From the NCBI GenBank assembly GCA_044222245.1, contig JBGANQ010000003.1, forward strand, positions 124,001 through 188,000: a stretch of DNA of 64,000 bases, in the 5' to 3' direction. Positions within the stretch are counted from its first letter, which is position 1. Every line of letters begins with the position of its first letter. Under the pieces are notes generated by a model that saw only the letters and a list, made by a program, of their open reading frames with translations, was not told where the DNA came from and made no database searches. The translations under genes were made by a program, and so were the position numbers. Below are positions 35,129 to 44,731 of this stretch, one piece after another. Source of the DNA: CALFML01 sp044222245. Its GTDB lineage: Bacteria; Myxococcota_A; Polyangia; Palsa-1104; JAEUJZ01.

Positions 35129-35340
35129 GGGGGCCTCCAAAAAGGGATACTCTTATCCTGTAACATGGCTCTGACGCTGAGACCAGGCTGCCGCAGCCCC
35201 AAGGGGCTCGCCGCGCCCCGCGGAGCGGCGCCGACCTGGCACCGCCTGGGGCTCCGCAGCGCAGCGCGTCGCTGCGCCTTTTCCCGCCGGCTTGACCGGC
35301 TCGCCAAATCGGCAGTAGAGTTCTCCGATTCGGAGGCCAT

Positions 35341-36279
35341 GTGAAAACACTGCTCTACCTCGCGGGTACGATGCTGGCGGCGGCCGGCTGCAGTACGGTG
35401 CTGGTTTCCCACGTTCGCAGCAATGATTATGACACTCCCGGGGTGCGCTACTTTCTCCCCGCCCCCTATCTGCTTGTAAAGACGGCGGTCGAGGTAAACC
35501 GCAGCGAGAGCCTCTACGCGATGAGCCCGATCGACAAGACGCTGCTGCACCGGGTGGTGGCGTGCGAGGCGGGTCAGGCCGCCTGCCAGCCGGCGGAGCC
35601 CGGCGTGGCGCCGGCGCGTCCGAGCCCGACGCCGGTGGGGGCGCCGCCGGCGCGGCCGACAGCCGGGGCGCAGGCGGGCGAAGAGGGCGGCGGCAGCGAG
35701 CGCTGGACCGAAGGCGGCGAGGGCAAGCCGAGCCGCGAGGACAGCGCCGCCGTCACCTCGATCGTCTGGCTGCCCGACTACTGCCAGCAGTACACGATCA
35801 TCGAAAAAGATCACGTCGGCTCGCAGAAGGTTCAGATCCAGCTCGTCGACGGCTGGAAGATCTCGGCGCTGAACACAGAGGTCAACAACAGCGAAGTGTT
35901 CCAAAAGATGATCGAAGCGGTGTCAAACCTCGCCGGCTCCACGCTCAACCCGACCGCCAAGGCGGCCGCCGCGGGAGCCCAGACCGCCTCGCGCGCCACC
36001 GGCAGCGGTGCCCAGAGCGGCCGCACGCGGTTTTTCCGCCGCACCCAGACCATCACCTTGAAGCCCGGCATCTATCCCCTTTTGCAGTATCCGCAGACCA
36101 AGGACTCCGAGCCAGACTGCAGCAAGCTCCCCAGCTTCCGGCCGCCGCGCGAGGCGACGCAGGCGAGCGAGAGCTGGGATGAGGTGGTTGTCAACCACGA
36201 CGGCGCCGGGCCGCCCCCGGCCGCCGCGGTGGAGCCCGGGCGCCCCGCCAACCCGGGTCGGCCGCCGCTGCCGCGCTGA
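35341..36279 (+). CDS. Secreted lipoprotein, hypothetical
   Basis: The GTG at 35341 opens a 312-residue protein with a lipoprotein signal (MKTLLYLAGTMLAAAGC, Cys17). GGAGG lies 7 bases upstream; the overlapping ATG at 35339 is followed at once by a stop. A strand-rich part (GVRYFLPAPYLLVKTAVEVN) precedes a low-complexity Pro/Gly/Glu linker (about residues 80-135). The second part reads YCQQYTIIEKDHVGSQKVQIQLVDGWKISALNTEVNNSEV, then a basic stretch and a Pro-rich tail. No family is recognised. It lies 22 bp before a serine-protease gene and is probably co-transcribed with it. Confidence 0.7.
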   Translation: MKTLLYLAGTMLAAAGCSTVLVSHVRSNDYDTPGVRYFLPAPYLLVKTAVEVNRSESLYAMSPIDKTLLHRVVACEAGQAACQPAEPGVAPARPSPTPVGAPPARPTAGAQAGEEGGGSERWTEGGEGKPSREDSAAVTSIVWLPDYCQQYTIIEKDHVGSQKVQIQLVDGWKISALNTEVNNSEVFQKMIEAVSNLAGSTLNPTAKAAAAGAQTASRATGSGAQSGRTRFFRRTQTITLKPGIYPLLQYPQTKDSEPDCSKLPSFRPPREATQASESWDEVVVNHDGAGPPPAAAVEPGRPANPGRPPLPR

Positions 36280-36301
36280 GCCGAGCGGAGGCCCCACCTT
36301 G

Positions 36302-37270
36302 ATGAAGATGAACCCGATGGCGGCAATGCGTGAGCTGAGCGCGGTGCGCGACAGCTTGCATGGTCCGGGGGCTCCCTTGTTCATGCGCGGGGTCCTGGCG
36401 ACCGGCATCGGCCCCAAGATTGTCGATGGGGCGCCTACGACGACGCTGGCGATTCACCTGCTGGTGCCGCAGAAGCTGGCCCAAGCGGCGCTGAGCCACA
36501 GCGCCTTGATCCCGCGCACTCTCGCCGGCTATCCGACCGATGTGCTGGACAGTGGTCGCGGCGAGCTGGCGCCGGCTCGGCAGCCGGTCTTCACCGCGCC
36601 GACCGGCTGGGGCTACGGCACGCCGCTGTACACCGAGAGCGGGGCCTGGGGAACCGTGGCCTGCGCGGCGCACGCCGCCGATGGCCGGCCGCTGCTGGTG
36701 ACCAGCGCCCATGTAGTCGGCCTGGACGAGCTGGTCTACGACGGCAGCGTCGATCCACCGCTGCGGCTGGGTCGCTGCATCCGCCGCCTGCCCACCGCCA
36801 GCCGCCAGGAGCTGTACGGGCAGCGCGGCTCGGCTCTTGCGGGCCAGCACCTGGTCGATGTCGCGGTCATCGAGGTCGACCCCGAGCTCACGCCCGGCCG
36901 CAGCCCGCTGGCGCCGCAGCTGTTCGCCACGGCCGTGGACACCGCCAGCATCGATGAGTGGCTGTTTACCTCGACGCCGCTTTACGCCTGGGGGGCGGCG
37001 AGCCGGGTCTGGCGGCAGGGCATGGTGGTGTCCTACTGGCCGCGCCGGACGCAGGACGACCACTACGGGCTGTGCCTCATCCAGCAGCAGCCGATGTCCG
37101 AGCCGGGCGACTCGGGCAGCCTCTGGCTCGCCTACGTCGACAAGGAGTACACGACGGTCGGGCTCCACTGGGGGCTGTCCACCGACCGTCAGTCAGTGAT
37201 GTCGTTTGTGACCGATGGCATCGCGGCGCTGGGTCGGCTGGGGGTGCGGGCGCTGACCCGAGTGCCCTGA
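36302..37270 (+). CDS. Trypsin-like serine protease
   Basis: The 322-residue protein has a chymotrypsin-fold triad: His137 in VTSAHVVGL, Asp186 in VDVAVIEVD and Ser271 in SEPGDSGSLWL. The N-terminal ~90 residues (VRDSLHGPGAPLFMRGVLATGIGPKIV) precede the catalytic domain and may be a pro-region. There is no clear signal peptide at the ATG at 36302; the frame is open upstream to 36179 but overlaps the lipoprotein gene, and GGAGG lies about 10 bases before 36302. The WGLSTDRQSVMSFVTDGI end resembles trypsin-like proteases of phage or bacterial intracellular type. Partner and target are unknown. Confidence 0.8.
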   Translation: MKMNPMAAMRELSAVRDSLHGPGAPLFMRGVLATGIGPKIVDGAPTTTLAIHLLVPQKLAQAALSHSALIPRTLAGYPTDVLDSGRGELAPARQPVFTAPTGWGYGTPLYTESGAWGTVACAAHAADGRPLLVTSAHVVGLDELVYDGSVDPPLRLGRCIRRLPTASRQELYGQRGSALAGQHLVDVAVIEVDPELTPGRSPLAPQLFATAVDTASIDEWLFTSTPLYAWGAASRVWRQGMVVSYWPRRTQDDHYGLCLIQQQPMSEPGDSGSLWLAYVDKEYTTVGLHWGLSTDRQSVMSFVTDGIAALGRLGVRALTRVP

Positions 37271-37469
37271 GTGCCGCCCACCGCAGTCACCGCGCCTACG
37301 CACATCGGCGCAGCTGACCGCCGCCTTGCGGGAGGGCGACGTCGGTCTCTGTCTCGACGCGAGCCACCGCTTTTAGCTCCGCCGAGGAAGAATCCCGATA
37401 GAATCCGAGCAGCTGGCGGCCGCAGCGGCCGGGCGTACCGGGTCCACGAGCGAGACGAGGCACCACCCC

Positions 37470-38252
37470 ATGAGCACAGACATCATCCCCCTTGCCGCCA
37501 ACTTCTGGAATGTCCGCGGCTCGTACAAGTTCCGCGGGATCTTGGAGATCGGCACCCAGGCCTCCCTGGTCCGGCGCGCCAACGGCAAGTTCGTGTTCCT
37601 GGACTCTTACACGCTGAGCGCGGCCGCCCGCGCTGCGGTCGACGCCCTCACCAGCGGGGGTAAAGACGTCGAAGCGATCGTGAACTTGCACCCGTTCCAC
37701 ACGGTCCACGTCAGGGCGATGCACCGCGCCTTCCCAAGCGCGCGACTTTACGGCACGGCCCGCCACTTGTCGCTGTTCGCCGACCTCCCTTGGGAGCCGA
37801 CCAAATGCGAGGATCCGGCGATGCACGCTCTGTTCGCGGAGGACTTCGAGTTCTCGGTGCCGCGGGGCGTGGATTTCATCTCCGCGGACGAGTCGGTGCA
37901 TACCTCTTCGGTACTCCTCGTGCACCGCGCATCACGGACGCTCCACGTGGACGACACGTTCGTCTACTTTCCCTTCCCCTGGCCCCTGCGCCTGCTTGTC
38001 CCCGGCGGTCTTGTGCGCATCCATCCGATGCTCCCCAAGGCGCTGCAGCGGCGTGCCGGAGCCGCCAGCGACTTCCGCCGCTGGGCCGCGGAGTTTACCG
38101 AGAGCTGTCGGGACGTCGAGCATCTCTGCGCCGCGCACAGCGCAGTGCTGAGCAATGCCGGGACCCCCGGCACCTCAGTTCCCGCGCTCCTGCGCAAGGC
38201 GCTCGACAATGCCGAGCCGATCCTGCGCGCCCACGAGAATAAGTACGGCTGA
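37470..38252 (+). CDS. Metallo-beta-lactamase-fold-like protein
   Basis: This 260-residue protein has the order of an MBL-fold hydrolase of the DUF4336-like kind. FVFLDSYTLSAAARAAVDALT is followed by VEAIVNLHPFHTVHVRAMHRAFPSARLYGTARH, in which His-x-Phe-His-x-x-His replaces the usual HxHxDH, and later LLVHRASRTLHVDDTFVYFPFP with a possible metal Asp. Zinc ligands are therefore incomplete or rearranged, and catalysis is uncertain. No signal peptide is evident. It stands alone, with 199 bp upstream and a convergent gene 122 bp downstream. Confidence 0.6.
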   Translation: MSTDIIPLAANFWNVRGSYKFRGILEIGTQASLVRRANGKFVFLDSYTLSAAARAAVDALTSGGKDVEAIVNLHPFHTVHVRAMHRAFPSARLYGTARHLSLFADLPWEPTKCEDPAMHALFAEDFEFSVPRGVDFISADESVHTSSVLLVHRASRTLHVDDTFVYFPFPWPLRLLVPGGLVRIHPMLPKALQRRAGAASDFRRWAAEFTESCRDVEHLCAAHSAVLSNAGTPGTSVPALLRKALDNAEPILRAHENKYG

Positions 38253-38374
38253 GCGTGACGGTCACGCCTACCCGGCTCCGCTATCGGTAATATTTGGGGC
38301 GAGCTGTATGGAGCGACTGCTTGCTGGGGTGTGCCGGGCTTGCGGGGCGCGGCAAGGAGGGAATGGCGGGGGAC

Positions 38375-40051
38375 TCAGGCGCGGCGGCTGGCCTTGCCGC
38401 GGGCGGGCTTGGACGCTTTGGCAGTGGCTTTGCTTGCCTTGCCTTTGCTTGCCTTGCCTTTGCTCGCCTTGCTGGCCTTGCTCGCCTTGGCGGCCTTGCT
38501 CGCCTTGACGGCTTTGCCGCGGCTCCCCTTTTTGGCCTTGCCTGCCTTGGGAGCTTTGCCCGGCGCGCAGTTTGACACCGACGCCTTATAGTCATACAGC
38601 ACCGCGGGCGCGATCATAAGGTGCGGCTTCACCGAGCCCCACAGCGGATCGCGGTTGTAGCTCTCGTCGAGCCCCTCTTCCAGCAGCGTCGACATCTGCT
38701 TGTACAGACCGGGCTGAGAAAAGATCGCGATGTTGCAGCCGGCCAACAGCTGCGCGTCATCGCCGGCACCGATGAGGCACTTGTTGGCGACCACGCGCGC
38801 GGCGGCGTCCTGGGCCGCGGCCTCGTCCACATCATCCCAGGTCTCGACGTCCTGGATGCTGTGGTTGCCCAGGGCCTTGAGCTTGGTGGTCACCAGGAAA
38901 GCGCCGACCCGCCGCGCCGCGTCGGCGGCATCGGCCATCGGGATCGTCTCATCGAGCATGCGCCAGTTGGCATGGGTGATCTTGACCTGACCCTGGACCT
39001 TGATCTCGGTGTTGCCGTGCACCGCCGCCTTGGCCACCGCCTCGATGTCGGCGATGTACTCGTCTTTGACCTTGGTCGACAGGTGGGGCAGCGCGTCGAT
39101 GACGCCGATCGCCAGGTACAGCCGCAGCACGTCCACCGGGTGCTCGTCCATGTGGTTGTCGCCGCCCATCGGATCGCGCGGGCCGGCGTTGCAGCGCAGA
39201 AACGGCATGCCGGGCACCGGGCGTCCGGACTCCTTCATCGCGCACGACATCATCGCCGAGAAGAACGCCGCCAGGTTGAGGCTAAAGGTCGGACCCATGT
39301 TGAGGACGCCGTACACATCGGCCACCGCCTCATCGATCCAGTACGACCACAGCAGCGCGCTCAGCAGGTTCGGCGACAGCGGGCCGTTGGGCGCAAACGA
39401 GTTGCCGGTAAACAGCGACCGCACCCCGGCCACCAGCTCGGGCACAAGCTCCTCATCGGCGTGCACCACGTCGTGGCCGCACACCTCGTGGGCCAGGCTG
39501 CACCACAGGAGGCCATGGCTGCGATAGGTCGCCGGCAGGCTGACCACCGCCACGGGGCTGTTGAAGATCTTCTGCATCGACTCGGAGGTAATCGTATAAG
39601 GGCCCTGGCCGCCGTCGCTCTGGAAGAAGGCGAGCGGCGTCGGCGCCTTGACCTGCGGCACCTGCAAGCTCTCGCGCTTCTTGGCGTTGACGAACGAGCG
39701 ATACAGGTTGGACACCACGGCGAGGAACCGCCGCAGCTCCGGCCGCACATCGACCATGCCGGCGATCGTGCCGTGCTGGTAGACCGGGGCGTAGAACTGC
39801 TCGATGATCGACTCCCGTTCCCCAGCGGACATCTCCTTGGTCTGCCCAAGAACACTCTCGAGCTCTCGCATGATTGCAGCGGCATACGAGTCGCGGTAGG
39901 CGAGCGGGATCTGCGCCGAGCCGGCCGCCACCGCAGCCTTGATCGCCGCGGCGTTCCCCAGCTTGGGGCGAACCTTGGATTCGCTGCCAAACAGGTCCAG
40001 CTTGGCCCAGATTTCACATAGCTCGGTAAAGTGCGCGAGGTTTACAGCCAT
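38375..40051 (-). CDS. HExxGH metalloprotease-like protein with histone H1-like tail
   Basis: This 558-residue protein joins a long globular domain to a 60-residue Lys/Ala/Ser/Gly tail. The globular part contains LLWCSLAHEVCGHDVVHADEELVPELVAGV (His188, Glu189, His193) and YWIDEAVADVYGVLNMG, about 50 residues later, an arrangement expected of a zincin with a third acidic ligand. I do not recognise the family. The tail repeats KASKASKGKASKGKASKA-like units, as in histone H1 and myxobacterial KASK-rich proteins, and would bind nucleic acid. AGGAGG precedes two ATG codons; 40051 has the better spacing. There is no signal peptide, so a cytosolic DNA-associated role is plausible. Confidence 0.7.
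   Translation of the reverse strand: MAVNLAHFTELCEIWAKLDLFGSESKVRPKLGNAAAIKAAVAAGSAQIPLAYRDSYAAAIMRELESVLGQTKEMSAGERESIIEQFYAPVYQHGTIAGMVDVRPELRRFLAVVSNLYRSFVNAKKRESLQVPQVKAPTPLAFFQSDGGQGPYTITSESMQKIFNSPVAVVSLPATYRSHGLLWCSLAHEVCGHDVVHADEELVPELVAGVRSLFTGNSFAPNGPLSPNLLSALLWSYWIDEAVADVYGVLNMGPTFSLNLAAFFSAMMSCAMKESGRPVPGMPFLRCNAGPRDPMGGDNHMDEHPVDVLRLYLAIGVIDALPHLSTKVKDEYIADIEAVAKAAVHGNTEIKVQGQVKITHANWRMLDETIPMADAADAARRVGAFLVTTKLKALGNHSIQDVETWDDVDEAAAQDAAARVVANKCLIGAGDDAQLLAGCNIAIFSQPGLYKQMSTLLEEGLDESYNRDPLWGSVKPHLMIAPAVLYDYKASVSNCAPGKAPKAGKAKKGSRGKAVKASKAAKASKASKASKGKASKGKASKATAKASKPARGKASRRA
38400..38560. repeat. Low-complexity repeat encoding the Lys/Ala/Ser tail
   Basis: The plus strand shows imperfect short repeats of GCCTTGCTTGCCTTGCC type, which on the minus strand encode KASKA/GKASK units at the end of the metalloprotease-like protein. 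Such repeats are prone to length change by slippage. Confidence 0.7.
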
Positions 40052-40357
40052 CATGTCCTCCTGAGGGATCTGTCTCAGAGTTCTACATGCATTGCCCTCC
40101 TACTGTCCAGTATCTTCGTCGGTGAACTCGGCGCCGGTCGGCCACCGCCACAGCCGCCGAGCTGGCCATCGGCCGCGACCCCTAAGTCTTGTGGGAAATT
40201 AATTTCTCCATCTGACCAAACTCGGACTTGAAAGGGCGCGCCGCTTCCATGTTATTTTCCGCTTCGCTTTCGCCTCACTTTTCCGCCTGATTTGGCCGAG
40301 TTGTTTGATTCGGCCCGCCGACCCGCCTGGCGGCTCACCTTTGCAAGGAGATTGGGT
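40052..40357. other. Divergent intergenic region
   Basis: These 306 bp separate the metalloprotease-like gene from the copper-protein gene. Two relatively AT-rich stretches, about 40075-40125 and 40180-40275, are likely promoter areas. The in-frame upstream extension of the copper-protein gene (from 40292) lacks a ribosome site. I see no RNA gene. Confidence 0.35.
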
Positions 40358-41344
40358 ATGTCGCAGCGCGCCCCCATGTTCACCTCGTGCCTGTTCTGGC
40401 TCTCGGTAGCGATGCCGGTCCTCGGCGCGGCCTGCAGCGGCACTCCCGCCGGCGCCGGCGACCCCCCCGACAGCGGGGTCACACCGCCGGACCTGAGCGG
40501 GCCAAGCGCCGACCTGGCGCAGCCGCTGCCGCCGCATACGCGGCTGCTGCACCTCATCTCCTCGGACTACACCATCCCGCCGGGCAGCGAGCGCTATCAG
40601 TGCCAGCGCATCACCGCGGACAAGGACCTGTATATCCTCAAGGTTACGCCGGTGTCGCCGCTCGGGGTGCACCACGAGGTGCTGGCGATCGATCCGAGCA
40701 ACGGGCCCGATGGCGTGAGCCGCTGCGGGCCGCTCGATACGACCTGGCGGCCGCTGTTCGCCTCCGGGGTGGGCTCGCCCTCGCTGGACATGCCCCAGGG
40801 GGTGGCGCTGAAGGTGCCCGCCGGCTCCAAGCTGGTGCTGGATCTGCACCTGTTTAACGCCCGCCCGACCGGCGACATCAACGGCACCGCGGCGGTGGAC
40901 GTGGTCGTCGCCGACAGCGATGAGGGCTACCAGCTGGCCACGGTGCCGTTTATCGGGCCGGTCAACTTTACGATCAAGGCGCCGGGAACCGTCTCGGGCA
41001 GCTGCACGGTGAGCAACGACACCTCGTTCTTCGCCGTGTTCCCGCACATGCACACCACGGGCAAGCACATCAAGATCAGCGCCGGCCGGACCGGCAGCGA
41101 GACCGTGGTCTGGGATGATGATTATACCTTTGAGGAGCAGCGCTTCGGCGCCTTCCCCGACTGGAAGGGACCCAAGGCGGTGGCGCTCAAAAAGGGCGAC
41201 AAGATCAGCGTCACCTGCACCTACGATCCTTCCGGATACGGCAAGAAGTTCGGCGACAGCACAACCGATGAGATGTGCTTTGCCATCTCTTACGTGACCC
41301 CGGCGATAAATACCTTCGGCGGCTCGCCGTTCTGTCCGTTCTAG
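40358..41344 (+). CDS. PHM/DBM-like type II copper monooxygenase, lipoprotein
   Basis: This 328-residue protein starts with a lipoprotein signal (MFTSCLFWLSVAMPVLGAAC). The mature part has the two-domain order of copper type II ascorbate-dependent monooxygenases. CuH ligands are His105 and His106 (GVHHEVLA) and His164 (LDLHLFN); CuM ligands are His230 and His232 (VFPHMHTTGKHI) and Met306 (DEMCFAISY). All six copper ligands of peptidylglycine monooxygenase have a counterpart, so it could be catalytically active, hydroxylating an unknown extracellular substrate. The ATG at 40358 follows AAGGAG. Many myxobacteria encode such lipoproteins; their substrates are undescribed as far as I know. Confidence 0.85.
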   Translation: MSQRAPMFTSCLFWLSVAMPVLGAACSGTPAGAGDPPDSGVTPPDLSGPSADLAQPLPPHTRLLHLISSDYTIPPGSERYQCQRITADKDLYILKVTPVSPLGVHHEVLAIDPSNGPDGVSRCGPLDTTWRPLFASGVGSPSLDMPQGVALKVPAGSKLVLDLHLFNARPTGDINGTAAVDVVVADSDEGYQLATVPFIGPVNFTIKAPGTVSGSCTVSNDTSFFAVFPHMHTTGKHIKISAGRTGSETVVWDDDYTFEEQRFGAFPDWKGPKAVALKKGDKISVTCTYDPSGYGKKFGDSTTDEMCFAISYVTPAINTFGGSPFCPF

Positions 41345-41353
41345 GCGCGGCTC

Positions 41354-41376
41354 GCGGTCGACATCACGTCGACCGC
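41354..41376 (+). terminator. Hairpin terminator after the copper-protein gene
   Basis: Perfect 9-bp arms GCGGTCGAC and GTCGACCGC with a 5-base loop begin 10 bp after the stop codon. There is no T-run. The rest of 41345-41621 contains no recognisable gene. Confidence 0.55.
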
Positions 41377-41621
41377 ATCGTAATGGGCTGGGGTTGTCTA
41401 GGGTCGCCGAAGCTGGAGGGGACCGGGGCAGAGCGGCGGCGGGTACTGCCCCAAAAGACTGGACGCGCCGCCTGGGCCTGCCTGGCCCATTAGGGGGTCT
41501 ATCTATACGCGGTAGGCCCCCCGCAGCTCGCGCTGCCCGCGCTACATGAAGCAGCGAGCAGCGCGCAGCGCGGGTGAGCGAGCAGCGCCAGGCCGGAGCG
41601 CGACTGCGCCCCGCCCGGGCG

Positions 41622-43272
<1,651 letters not shown>

Positions 43273-43498
43273 CGAGATCTCCTACCAGGGGAATCAGGGG
43301 AATAAAGAGACAGGCGGCCCGCAGGCCAGTGGGGGAGTGATGTGCACTCTTTATGCCAACCGCAGCGCATCCGCCGAGCGACGCCGGGCGGCCAGCGCAG
43401 CGACGGGAGCTTGGTTTCGCAGCGGGTCGCCGGGGGCGCGCCAGGCTCAGATTCCTGAGACGCCCGGCCCAAAGGACTCAGCCGGCTCGCGCCCTGCC

Positions 43499-44359
43499 CT
43501 ACTCTGGGGCCAGCTCCAGGTCGCCGCCGCCGACCAGCATGGCGAACGGATCCGGCCCGGGCACCAGGTCCTTGAGGGTCGCCGCCCCGGCGACATCGGT
43601 CAGGTCCAGCTTGACGCCGGTGCCGCTCAGCTGGTGGTGGGTCGCCACCCAGGCGCCGCTTGCGAGCTGCGTCCAGCCGTCCCAGCTCGTCTCCAGGCCC
43701 TTGACCGGGATGATCGACACCCACATGCGCCAGCCGAGCGGCCGGGCAGCCGCCCCGCCCGCCCCGGCGCCCGCCGGTAGCACCCACAGGTACGAGTCGC
43801 CCGGCGTCAGCCCGCCGCCGCCGTAGGTGATAAGCAGGGCCGCGCTGTCGGCGCTCTTCCCCTCGACCTGGCCCTCGGGCTGGCCGGCAGAAAGGGGGAC
43901 CACGCTGCGCGTCACTCCATCGTCAAACAGCTTGACCAGCGGGTTTAGCCAGAACGAGTCATTGATCCAGGCGGCATACGCCTTGGCGACCAGCTTGCGC
44001 TCTGCCGCGGCGCCCACCCGCTTGCGCCGGCTGAACGCCACCCCGGTCTTCTGGTTCAGATCGCACAGGACGTAGTTATCACCGAAGATGACGCGATCAA
44101 AGTTGCGCTGGCGGTCCCACAGGTGACGGTTCTGGCCGTGGAAGGTCCACTTGACCGCCCCGGTGCGGGCCCAGGCCTCTTTGTCGATCGCCTTCTCAAT
44201 GGCCCGCGCCAGCTCGTCAGCGCGCGCCCCGCCCTCGCCGCGGGGCAGGGGCTTGCTGAGCACGAGCACGGCCAGCCAGCCAGCGCCGATGAGCAGCGCG
44301 ATAAAAACTCCACCCCAGACGAGCAGACGACGGGCAAGCGATCGCTTCTTGGTAGTCAT
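43499..44359 (-). CDS. Membrane-anchored hypothetical protein
   Basis: This 286-residue protein has a basic N-terminus, one transmembrane helix (LLVWGGVFIALLIGAGWLAVLVL, about residues 13-35) and an extracytoplasmic domain. Recognisable features are strand-rich, aromatic blocks (AVKWTFHGQNRHLWDRQRNFDRVIFGDNYVL, YAAWINDSFWLNPLVKLFDDG, GWRMWVSIIPVKGLETSWDGW). No family is recognised. The ATG at 44359 begins the basic/helix region directly; an ATG at 44371 is an alternative. Confidence 0.65.
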   Translation of the reverse strand: MTTKKRSLARRLLVWGGVFIALLIGAGWLAVLVLSKPLPRGEGGARADELARAIEKAIDKEAWARTGAVKWTFHGQNRHLWDRQRNFDRVIFGDNYVLCDLNQKTGVAFSRRKRVGAAAERKLVAKAYAAWINDSFWLNPLVKLFDDGVTRSVVPLSAGQPEGQVEGKSADSAALLITYGGGGLTPGDSYLWVLPAGAGAGGAAARPLGWRMWVSIIPVKGLETSWDGWTQLASGAWVATHHQLSGTGVKLDLTDVAGAATLKDLVPGPDPFAMLVGGGDLELAPE

Positions 44360-44731
44360 ACCTGCCAGCATAAAGGGCCTCGGCTCCCGCGCGCGCGGAT
44401 TATTGAAGGGTTCACAAGCGGCGACGCGCAATAACTGCGGTCGCAGCTGCGGAAAAACCCTGTAGGCAGCTGTACCGCAGCGTATCCCGCTGTGCGTTCT
44501 ACGGCGCCACTTAACTGGACTATGGGTCCGAAAAAAGCCGACAAATTATCGAGTCCAGTCGTCTGCTTAGCGCTGCTCGGAATTACCAAGTAGCAGTTTT
44601 TTCCCAAGTATTCTGGTACCTTGGAAGCTAGCCAAACTGCGGCATCAGGCACTGCCCGGGCCCCCGCCTGGCGCCGCGGCGAAGTGAATCATCCGACTCC
44701 AGCTCGACTGATCGCAAGGAGAGATTTTCTT
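44360..44731. other. Divergent intergenic region
   Basis: This region lies between the membrane protein and the propeller lipoprotein genes. The part from about 44500 to 44625 is clearly less GC-rich than its surroundings, with a T-run near 44600 (TTTTTTCCC), and probably contains the propeller gene promoter. The in-frame extension of that gene from 44621 has no ribosome site. No RNA gene is evident. Confidence 0.4.

Noticed and set aside
38400..38560. CRISPR-like repeat array
   Set aside because: The repeats are short, imperfect and in frame, and they encode a Lys/Ala/Ser tail.
44432..44731. A structured RNA gene in the AT-richer intergenic stretch
   Set aside because: Only short imperfect inverted repeats are visible; no tRNA, riboswitch or other known fold can be supported.
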